A stretch of 7,908 bases of DNA, taken from JAFDVL01 sp031409955 (GTDB lineage Bacteria; Acidobacteriota; Blastocatellia; RBC074). Positions 1 through 5,937 of this stretch are shown here, in pieces. Within the stretch, counting starts at the first letter, position 1; each line of letters opens with the position of its first letter. Position numbers and translations under genes: made by a program. The notes under the pieces are model-generated. The model was not told where the DNA came from. It searched no databases and was given only the letters and a program-made list of their open reading frames with translations. Location: the NCBI GenBank assembly GCA_031409955.1, contig JANNYF010000222.1, positions 1 to 7,908 of the forward strand. Reading direction: 5' to 3'.

Positions 1-338
1 AGTAAAATAATGATGTAAGCACAGCCAATAAGATTTATTATGACGTAGGTATTCTTTCCTTCACGCGATAATATTGCTTTCTTCCAATGATTAGGATCAT
101 TTGGGTAATGTAATTCACCATCTTCTTCCCAAAGCATAATGTAGTTCCATCCATCTTGGAACGCCGATATTCCACCTTTGTTTTTCATGTGTGTTGTATA
201 CCTAATCAAACTTCCATTTGTTGAATCTGAGTATTCTGCACCTGTGTAAGACCGGTGATACAATGAGTCAAGATCAGTACACAATAATAAATAATAAAGA
301 GCTATTAATATCAAAAAAATATCTACAATGAATATCAT
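1..338 (-). CDS. Unrecognised membrane protein, 5' part only (runs off left edge)
   Basis: Open on the minus strand from ATG at 338 to the window edge (112 codons, no stop reached). I do not recognise the family. The product starts with a strongly hydrophobic stretch, residues about 1-20 (MIFIVDIFLILIALYYLLL), which fits a membrane anchor or uncleaved signal. A polar middle part of about 75 residues follows, rich in Tyr, Trp, Asn, Asp and His and including WEEDGELHYPNDPNHW. The visible end (KNTYVIINLIGCAYIIIL) turns hydrophobic again, consistent with a second membrane helix. The frame stays open upstream to position 383, so TTG (383) or CTG (347) are alternative starts; no clear Shine-Dalgarno decides. 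Base composition is far more AT-rich than the his genes, and an insertion-sequence remnant lies next to it, so acquisition by transfer is plausible. A real gene is likely because the frame is open to the edge with a coherent hydrophobicity pattern, but its function is unknown. Confidence 0.55.
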   Translation of the reverse strand, partial: MIFIVDIFLILIALYYLLLCTDLDSLYHRSYTGAEYSDSTNGSLIRYTTHMKNKGGISAFQDGWNYIMLWEEDGELHYPNDPNHWKKAILSREGKNTYVIINLIGCAYIIIL

Positions 339-442
339 ATCATTCAGCCCATTTAGAAAAGTGTTTGTTGATATTGTCCTCAACTAAAAGCACAAGTCAG
401 TGAGGATAAGACATAGTGCCATTTTTTTGATCGAATCAATTG

Positions 443-451
443 ATTATATCA
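443..451 (-). promoter_or_regulatory. Possible extended -10 promoter for the left-edge gene
   Basis: Read on the minus strand this is TGATATAAT, a perfect TATAAT preceded by TGn, the extended -10 form that can work with a poor -35. The hexamer 17 nt upstream (GCTTTA) matches TTGACA poorly. Transcription would start near 436, leaving a leader of about 50-100 nt before the left-edge gene. A perfect 12-bp palindrome, AATCAATTGATT (434-445), overlaps the -10 and predicted start, where an operator would sit. The region is AT-rich, so a chance match is possible. Confidence 0.35.
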
Positions 452-560
452 GGCGTGGTCATAAATAAAGCCTGCGTTTTCAGCTAGTTGCAAAATGAGT
501 TAGAAGGTGAGATAACTCGTTCATAACTACTTCTTACTATCTTTGAAGTACGCAGGTCAC

Positions 561-589
561 CGCGCACGGAGAGAATTTCCCCGTGCGCG
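561..589. repeat. Perfect 9-bp inverted repeat upstream of the transposase
   Basis: CGCGCACGG (561-569) and CCGTGCGCG (581-589) are exact reverse complements around an 11-nt AT-rich loop. The hairpin lies in the leader of the transposase gene, 55 nt before its start codon. Structures in this position in insertion sequences can limit read-through transcription or translation from outside promoters; that role here is inference. No T-tract follows on either strand, so it is not a standard Rho-independent terminator. Confidence 0.6.
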
Positions 590-644
590 AGGCCTCCGGT
601 AGAATGTTTGTGCTCAAACAGACATAACTCCTGGAGGTCCGCTC

Positions 645-1283
645 ATGGTAACGGAAGTCAGCCTGCTTGTCAGGCTCGTTTTGCTCCTTGATAAAGTTCC
701 GGCTCCGCCGCCGCCCAAACAACGACTGCGTGGCAAACCGCCCAAGTATACGGACAAGTTGCTGCTCAAAGCGCTGCTGGTTATGCTGGTGCGCCGCCTT
801 TACTCGGCGCACGCCCTGTTGGCGTTTCTGGCGCAAGACGATCCGACCGTGCGGGTCTTGCGCACGCTCTTGCACGAGGACGGCGACTTTCCGACGCGCC
901 GCACTTGGGAACGCCGGCTGGCACAATTGCCGACCCGGTTGCCGGGCCTGATTGGCTGGTTCGCACGACATCTCGTGACGTTGCTTTTGCCCTGGCAGCA
1001 ACACGGACGAGCGGTGGCGGTGGACAGCACAGCCTTGCGCACCGCAGGTGGGCTGTGGCACAAAAAAGACAAGGAAAACGGGGTCATTCCGCATCCTTCG
1101 ATTGACAAGCAAGCGGGTTGGAGCAAGTCGGGACATCACGGTTGGTGGTACGGTTGGAAGCTCCATTTGGCGGTCGCTGTGGGGTGGATTTGGATTCCGT
1201 TGGCAGCCGAATTGACGGTGGCGAATGTGGGCGGGTCATCATTCTTTCCCTTGCTGGTAGATGATTCGTTTCGTACATCTTAA
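645..1283 (+). pseudogene. Truncated DDE transposase (IS4/IS5-like)
   Basis: Encodes 212 residues where I recall relatives of this type being about 380-390. The start is supported by a GGAGG site at 633-637, 7 nt before ATG. The N-terminal part has the conserved pattern of the group: PPPPKQRLRGKPPKYTDKLLL (residues 21-41), FPTRRTWERRL (82-92) and HGRAVAVDST with the first catalytic Asp at 127. These are followed by GWSKSGHHGWWYGWKLHLAV (158-177) and PLAAELTVANV (185-195). After residue 195 the family pattern is lost, and the frame stops before the second catalytic Asp and the Glu could occur, so the enzyme should be inactive. A second plus frame (1261-1338) carries 25 codons including LKPRFPGRQTFRLNW; it may be a displaced tail created by deletion plus frameshift, but I cannot confirm that. 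Genes on both sides lie on the opposite strand. Confidence 0.8.
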
Positions 1284-1345
1284 ACCGCGCTTCCCTGGAC
1301 GACAAACTTTTCGCTTAAACTGGGAAGTTAATTTTTAACGCGCCC

Positions 1346-1621
1346 TTAGTTGTGCGGCGCTCGTAGGTCTGCCATTTCGTGTTCGACGCCACGCACGCGC
1401 CGTTTGAAATCCAGTACCTGCTCATTGAGCGTGTCAATCCGCTCATCCACGCGATCAATCCGTTTGCGCAAATCCACATAACGCCCCGCCGAATCTTCTT
1501 CCATTCGATCCAGCCGCTCGGTATTCGCACGTACTTCGAGCAAAACCTGCTCCATGATTTCGGTCAGTTTCGTAAAGGCTTCCTGCCAATTTTCCGGTGG
1601 TAGTTTTTTAGTTGTATTCAT
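1346..1621 (-). CDS. Small coiled-coil protein of unknown function
   Basis: 91 residues, highly charged, with no signal peptide, membrane segment or cysteine. From about residue 15 to 86 hydrophobic residues fall in heptad-like spacing (for example LTEIMEQVLLEV, then RLDRMEE, RKRIDRVDERIDTLNEQVLDF, RVRGVEHEM), which predicts one long helix that pairs as a coiled coil. I do not recognise a named family. The start is well supported: AAAGGA (1629-1634, minus strand) lies 7 nt before ATG, and a promoter-like pair lies further upstream. The gene is separated from the upstream glycosylase gene by a terminator, so it is probably transcribed alone. It could be a scaffold, a partner of a larger protein, or the N-terminal remnant of one, since similar heptad-rich segments often precede other domains. 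The neighbouring insertion-sequence remnant makes truncation possible. Confidence 0.65.
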   Translation of the reverse strand: MNTTKKLPPENWQEAFTKLTEIMEQVLLEVRANTERLDRMEEDSAGRYVDLRKRIDRVDERIDTLNEQVLDFKRRVRGVEHEMADLRAPHN

Positions 1622-1642
1622 ACGCGGTTCCTTTCTGCGCCT

Positions 1643-1670
1643 AGTGTAATCCAGAAAAGAAATTGGTCAA
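1643..1670 (-). promoter_or_regulatory. Sigma70-like promoter of the coiled-coil gene
   Basis: On the minus strand TTGACC (1665-1670, five of six with consensus) is followed after 16 nt by TACACT (1643-1648, four of six). Predicted transcription start is near 1636, giving a leader of about 15 nt that contains the AAAGGA ribosome binding site (1629-1634). The pair lies directly downstream of the terminator of the preceding run of genes, which is where a new transcription unit would need one. Confidence 0.5.
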
Positions 1671-1693
1671 GATTTGGGCGGAAGGGCGAGGCT

Positions 1694-1748
1694 AAAAAAA
1701 TGAGGCCGTTGGAAGGCTTGTTTAGGAGGGAAGATTTCCAACGACCTC
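1694..1748 (-). terminator. Rho-independent terminator after the glycosylase gene
   Basis: Arms 1702-1714 (GAGGCCGTTGGAA) and 1736-1748 (TTCCAACGACCTC) pair over 13 bp with one mismatch (1706 with 1744) around a 21-nt loop. On the minus strand the stem is followed, after a single A, by seven T residues (1694-1700). This orientation fits the end of the transcript coming from the his/hslO/glycosylase genes, about 100 nt past the glycosylase stop codon. Confidence 0.8.
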
Positions 1749-1807
1749 TAGCAGAGTCCACGAGATTATCTGTTGGCTTAGGTAAAGCGCGAATCCCGTG
1801 CGGCTTC

Positions 1808-1855
1808 CAGAAAATCGGCCAGAAAATCGTTCAGAAAATTGGCCAGAAAATCACA
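1808..1855. repeat. Four tandem 12-bp repeats at the glycosylase stop codon
   Basis: Units at 1808-1819, 1820-1831, 1832-1843 and 1844-1855 all begin CAGAAAAT and vary only in the last five or so bases (CGGC, CGTT, TGGC with a T change, CACA). The last unit contains the TGA stop of the glycosylase gene (1851-1853, minus strand). Because the period is a multiple of three, a minus-strand frame through the array reads as a four-residue repeat (FLAN, FLND, FLAD, FLEA), but that frame is not the glycosylase frame and has no support as a gene. Confidence 0.8.
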
Positions 1856-2489
1856 TCGCTTTATTTTCCAGGCTGCGCCACAAATACCACGACGCGACGG
1901 AGCAGTAGGGCTGCCATTTGTTTTGGGCGGCAATGACTTCGATCTCGGCGGGCTTCGGCAATTCTGCAAATCCATAAGCCCGCTGCATCGCTATCCTGAT
2001 GCCCAGATCGCCGACGGGCAGCACATTCAATCGCCCTAACGAAAAGATCAAAAACATGTGAACCGTCCACACGCCGATGCCTTTGACTTGCGTGAGTTCG
2101 GCGATGATTTCATCGTCGCTCATTTTGGTGATGCGTTTGAGATGAACGGAGCCGTCGTCAACTTTGGCGGCAAGGTCTTTGATATAAGCCAGCTTTTGCC
2201 CGGACAGCCCCACGCTGCGCAAGGTTTCATCGGGCGTGGCGGCGAGTTGTTCAGGCTTGGGAAACTTCGCGGGCGCATACAACGCGACAAAGCGCTGGAA
2301 GATTGTCGCGGCAGCTTTGACCGAAAGTTGTTGCGAGACGATGGAATTCACCAACGTTTCAAAGTACCGTGTGTGCTTTTGCAAGCGGCATGTGCCGTGC
2401 CGTTTGATGAATTGGCGCAACACGGGATCGCGGCGCGACAAATGCTTTTCGGCGGCGCGCAAGGAGTCAGCAAAGTCTGGAGTGGTCAT
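1851..2489 (-). CDS. alkA: DNA-3-methyladenine glycosylase II (AlkA-like, HhH-GPD family)
   Basis: 212 residues, a base-excision-repair enzyme that removes alkylated purines such as 3-methyladenine from DNA by cutting the N-glycosidic bond, leaving an abasic site. The HhH-GPD core is clear: YFETLVNSIVSQQLSVKAA (residues 42-60) is the conserved helix, and LTQVKGIGVWTVHMFLIF (132-149) is the helix-hairpin-helix that grips DNA. PVGDLGIR (158-165) holds the catalytic Asp161. There is no C-terminal Cys4 iron-sulfur cluster, which separates it from Nth/MutY types. The length matches short bacterial and yeast Mag1-like members rather than E. coli AlkA, which has an extra N-terminal domain. The gene starts 10 nt after the hslO stop, without a visible Shine-Dalgarno, so it is probably co-transcribed and perhaps coupled. 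It is the last gene before the terminator. Exact substrate range cannot be read from the sequence. Confidence 0.92.
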   Translation of the reverse strand: MTTPDFADSLRAAEKHLSRRDPVLRQFIKRHGTCRLQKHTRYFETLVNSIVSQQLSVKAAATIFQRFVALYAPAKFPKPEQLAATPDETLRSVGLSGQKLAYIKDLAAKVDDGSVHLKRITKMSDDEIIAELTQVKGIGVWTVHMFLIFSLGRLNVLPVGDLGIRIAMQRAYGFAELPKPAEIEVIAAQNKWQPYCSVASWYLWRSLENKAM

Positions 2490-2499
2490 AACGATTGGG

Positions 2500-3408
2500 T
2501 TACATCAAGGTTGGCGGCGCAAGGATTTGCAGCAAGGCCGCCTCGTCAAGCGAATACACTTCATTGCAAAAGCCGCAGGTCAGATCTGCGCCTTTGTCTT
2601 TTTCGAGCATGTCTTTCACTTCGTCTTCGCCCAGTGCTGCCACCAAATTCACCGCGCGGTCGTAGGAACAGCGGCAACGAAACTCGACGGGAATTTTTTC
2701 CATCACTTCAAACTCAATCAATCCCAAAGCTTCTCGCAGGATTTTTTCGGCGTCTGCGCCTTTGCGAATCATTCCGGTCAGATGCGGCATACGCGAAACG
2801 GTATCTTCGATCATCACTAAAATATTAGGGTCGGCGTCTGGCATGGCTTGAATCAGCAGGCCGCCCGCTGCGGTAACTTGGGCTTGTTCGTATTCGTAAA
2901 AGACGCCGAGCGCAACGGCGGAATTGATTTGCTCGGAAACCTGCAAATAATGCGCGATGTCTTCAGCGATTTCGCCCGACTCCATTTGCACGGAACCGGT
3001 GTACGGCTCTTTGCGCAAGCCGATTTCGTAGCCGGCTTCGCGCGTGACTTGCAGCATCGCACTACCGTCGCCTTTGACCAAACCGCTGACATTGAATTTC
3101 CCCAGTTCATTCGGCGGCAAATCGGCTTCAGGATTCCTGACGTAACCGCGCACCGTGCCGTGTGGCGAAGCTTCTGCGGTTGCCGTGCCAAGCGGGCCAT
3201 CGCCGCGCACTTGCAGCGTCAATAATTCCAGGTCTTTGAAGGTGCGCCCCAGCAACAACGCGCCCGTCAGCAATCGTCCCAGCGCCGCCGAAGCGGTGGG
3301 GGACGTGTTGTGGCGGTTGCACGCCTCGTTGACTAAATCGGTGGTGACAACGGCGAGTACGCGAATGGTGTCGTTGGCGGCTGTGCCTTGAATTAAATGA
3401 TCGGTCAT
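2500..3408 (-). CDS. hslO: Redox-regulated chaperone Hsp33
   Basis: 302 residues with the start chosen here. Hsp33 is a cytoplasmic holdase switched on by oxidants: when its zinc site is oxidised the C-terminal domain unfolds and the protein binds unfolding clients. The N-terminal domain is typical, with RVLAVVTTDLVNEACNRHN (residues 16-34), ALGRLLTGALLLG (42-54), GDGPLGTATAEASPHGTVRGY (69-89) and the YTGSVQMESGEIAEDIAHYL block (136-155). The zinc switch has CRC (Cys245, Cys247) and CGFC (Cys278, Cys281), the full CxC...CxxC set. The frame is open further upstream to an ATG at 3465, but those 19 extra codons are read through a non-coding-looking inverted repeat (PVTDHQPPITDH) and family homology begins just after MTDHLIQGT, so ATG at 3408 is preferred. 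No clear Shine-Dalgarno is seen. It lies between hisH and the glycosylase gene; a shared stress role with the latter is inference. Confidence 0.95.
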   Translation of the reverse strand: MTDHLIQGTAANDTIRVLAVVTTDLVNEACNRHNTSPTASAALGRLLTGALLLGRTFKDLELLTLQVRGDGPLGTATAEASPHGTVRGYVRNPEADLPPNELGKFNVSGLVKGDGSAMLQVTREAGYEIGLRKEPYTGSVQMESGEIAEDIAHYLQVSEQINSAVALGVFYEYEQAQVTAAGGLLIQAMPDADPNILVMIEDTVSRMPHLTGMIRKGADAEKILREALGLIEFEVMEKIPVEFRCRCSYDRAVNLVAALGEDEVKDMLEKDKGADLTCGFCNEVYSLDEAALLQILAPPTLM

Positions 3409-3413
3409 ATTTG

Positions 3414-3484
3414 GGTGGTCGGTGATCGGCGGTTGGTGGTCGGTAACAGGCTTGCCAGCCACCAATCACCGATCACCGACCACC
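3414..3484. repeat. Inverted repeat of heptamer units between hisH and hslO
   Basis: Arms 3414-3439 and 3459-3484 are reverse complements over 26 bp with two mismatches, around a 19-nt loop. Each arm is itself made of 7-bp units close to GGTGRTY (GGTGGTC, GGTGATC, GGCGGTT, GGTGGTC on the plus strand; the mirror set on the other arm). The structure starts 2 nt after the hisH stop codon and ends 5 nt before the hslO start. There is no T-tract after it on the minus strand, so termination is less likely than mRNA stabilisation or mobile-repeat origin. Confidence 0.85.
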
Positions 3485-3486
3485 AT

Positions 3487-4089
3487 TTACATCTGCGCAA
3501 AATTCTTCAATAACTTCAATCCCGTGGCCTGACTTTTTTCCGGGTGGAATTGCACGCCGACGATGTTGTCGCGCCCGCAAATCGAAGCGTAGTTAATGCC
3601 GTACTCCGTCGTTCCCATCACGCACGAAGCGTCTTCCGGCTCGACGTAGTACGAATGCACGAAGTAGAAAAACGATTGGTCGGCCAATCCGCGAAAGATC
3701 GGGTGCTCACTTTGTAACGCGACCTGATTCCAACCGATGTGTGGGACGTGCAGGTTATCCGGGAACTTCACGACTTTGCCGGGCAGCAAACCCAAGCCTT
3801 GATGCACGCCGAATTCGTGGCCTTCCTCAAACATCATTTGCAAGCCAACGCAAAGCCCCAGAATCGGCTTGCCCGCATTGGCGGCTTTGATGACCAATTC
3901 GTCAAGGCCGAGGTCGCGCAACGATTGCATTGCATAGCCGAACGCGCCGACGCCGAGGAGTACGAGCTTGTCCGCATTGCGCAAAATCGTTTCATCGCGC
4001 GTGACAACCGCGTCAATGCCTTGCGCGGTGAAAGCTTTTTCGACGCTGCGGAGGTTGCCGATGCCGTAATCTATGATTGCGATTGACAT
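3487..4089 (-). CDS. hisH: Imidazole glycerol phosphate synthase, glutaminase subunit HisH
   Basis: 200 residues, the normal length. HisH hydrolyses glutamine and passes the ammonia through HisF, which makes imidazole-glycerol phosphate and AICAR; this is the fifth step of histidine synthesis and links it to purine synthesis. It is a class I amidotransferase: the nucleophile Cys80 lies in GLCVGLQ, and His182 and Glu184 lie in QFHPEKSQ. The N-terminus IAIIDYGIGNLRSVEKAF and PHIGWNQ (116-122) are characteristic of HisH rather than of other glutaminases. One oddity is VLLGVGAFG (residues 43-51) where the family usually has PGVGAF; the Pro is replaced by Leu. hisF is not beside it, although the two products form a complex, and hslO follows instead. 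The start lies 5 nt past a large inverted repeat and behind a T5 run, with no Shine-Dalgarno visible. Confidence 0.96.
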   Translation of the reverse strand: MSIAIIDYGIGNLRSVEKAFTAQGIDAVVTRDETILRNADKLVLLGVGAFGYAMQSLRDLGLDELVIKAANAGKPILGLCVGLQMMFEEGHEFGVHQGLGLLPGKVVKFPDNLHVPHIGWNQVALQSEHPIFRGLADQSFFYFVHSYYVEPEDASCVMGTTEYGINYASICGRDNIVGVQFHPEKSQATGLKLLKNFAQM

Positions 4090-4206
4090 AAAAACTGAGC
4101 CGCGAATGGACGCGAATGAGGCGCGAATTATTTTACGCTATTGGACGCTTAGGCTTTCTCTGCACATTGTTTCCAATTCGCGTATCATTCGCGTCCATTC
4201 GCGGCT
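4090..4206 (-). repeat. Long inverted repeat plus T-run between hisB and hisH
   Basis: Arms 4098-4129 and 4175-4206 are reverse complements over 32 bp with two adjacent mismatches, around a 45-nt loop. Within each arm the word CGCGAAT recurs three times (ending GGA, GAG or similar), so the arms look built from short tandem units. The structure fills nearly the whole gap: it begins 5 nt after the hisB stop and ends just before hisH. On the minus strand the stem is followed after 3 nt by five T residues (4090-4094) that touch the hisH ATG. It could therefore act as a terminator or attenuator that lowers hisH and downstream expression; no leader peptide is seen, and the regulatory role is inference. 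Confidence 0.85.
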
Positions 4207-4211
4207 AAAAA

Positions 4212-4795
4212 TCAAAGTTTCCCTTTCGTAGACATCACGCCTTGAATGCGTTCATCCAGCCGCACCGCTTGCGACAAGGCGCGAGTTACAGCCTTGAAGA
4301 CTGCCTCAATAATATGATGTTGATTGCGTCCGTACAGCACTTCGATGTGCAAATTGCATTTGCAATGTTCGGCGAACGAATGCCAGAAATGTTCGGCGAG
4401 TTCGACCGAAAACGTTCCCACATTCGGGCGCGTGTTTTCGACCTTATAGACCAAAAAATAACGCCCCGATAAATCCACGACCGCGCGCGCCAACGTCTCA
4501 TCCATCGGCACGTATGCCGCGCCGTAGCGCACGATCCCTCGCTTGTCGCCAAGAGCTTGCGCGAACGCCTGACCCAAACAAATCGCAATGTCTTCGACCG
4601 AATGATGATCGTCAATCTGCAAATCGCCGTTGCAAGTGACTTCCAAATCGAACAACCCGTGCCGCGTGAACAGGTCAAGCATGTGATCGAGGAAGGGAAT
4701 TCCGGTGGCGATCTTGCTGGCGCCGGAACCGTCCAGATTCAGCGCGACGCGAATGTCAGTTTCTTTGGTAGTGCGGGTGATTTCTGCGGTTCGGG

Positions 4796-4799
<4 letters not shown>
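4212..4799 (-). CDS. hisB: Imidazoleglycerol-phosphate dehydratase
   Basis: 195 residues, matching the single-function HisB found outside the enterobacteria; the N-terminal histidinol-phosphatase domain of E. coli HisB is absent. It dehydrates imidazole-glycerol phosphate to imidazole-acetol phosphate, the substrate of HisC. The manganese-binding signatures are all present: FLDHM (residues 36-40), DDHHSVED (63-70) and the repeat-related RNQHHIIEAVFKA (158-170). Family motifs TKETDIRVALNLDGSG (11-26), GIPFLDHMLDLFTRHG (33-48) and YVPMDETLARAVVDLSGR (96-113) are also intact. The start codon overlaps the hisC stop in an ATGA, so translation is very probably coupled to hisC. A weak GAGAG lies about 13 nt before the start. 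A separate histidinol-phosphatase must exist elsewhere in the genome. Confidence 0.97.
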
Positions 4800-5860
<1,061 letters not shown>

Positions 5861-5871
5861 AATGGATTGGC

Positions 5872-5900
5872 ATTATCCATTGTCCATTCGCTAGTGGCAA
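5872..5900 (-). promoter_or_regulatory. Sigma70-like promoter in front of hisC
   Basis: On the minus strand TTGCCA (5895-5900, five of six) and GATAAT (5872-5877, five of six) are separated by the ideal 17 nt. The -10 ends only 11 nt before the hisC ATG (5858-5860), so transcription would start about 4-5 nt before it and the mRNA would be leaderless or nearly so. This agrees with the missing Shine-Dalgarno. A 6-bp inverted repeat (5861-5866 with 5876-5881) overlaps the -10 and could be an operator, but it is short. Confidence 0.5.
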
Positions 5901-5937
5901 ACAGATGAACACGATGAGGCGATTTCATTTTGCAGCA

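Larger units (their letters stand above)
540..1338 (+). mobile_element. Insertion sequence remnant (approximate limits)
   Basis: The segment holds a truncated DDE transposase gene with its ribosome binding site and differs sharply in composition from the AT-rich DNA to its left. The left limit is where composition changes (about 540); the right limit is the end of a short out-of-frame tail at 1336-1338, just before the stop codon of the next gene. I could not identify matching terminal inverted repeats or a target-site duplication, so neither boundary is fixed. An autonomous element is ruled out by the missing C-terminal half of the transposase. Confidence 0.5.

Noticed and set aside
537..1166. 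209-codon minus-strand open frame over the transposase
   Set aside because: Low-complexity Arg/Gln/Pro-rich product; the plus-strand transposase in the same DNA has clear family motifs and a GGAGG site.
1327..1339. GTTAA/TTAAC hairpin as terminator of the coiled-coil gene
   Set aside because: Only five AT-rich base pairs and no T-tract in the right orientation; too weak to claim.
1808..1855. CRISPR-like array
   Set aside because: 12-bp contiguous units without spacers are tandem repeats, not a CRISPR array; no cas genes are present in the window.
1778..1975. Minus-strand frame ending in a DFLANFLNDFLADFLE repeat
   Set aside because: The repeat is simply the translation of the 12-bp tandem array; the rest overlaps the glycosylase gene out of frame.
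2058..2828. 256-codon plus-strand open frame
   Set aside because: It lies across the glycosylase and hslO genes, whose motifs are intact on the other strand; its own product has no recognisable family and changes character midway.
3409..3465. N-terminal extension of Hsp33 to the ATG at 3465
   Set aside because: The extra codons translate the inverted heptamer repeat, and homology begins only after the ATG at 3408.
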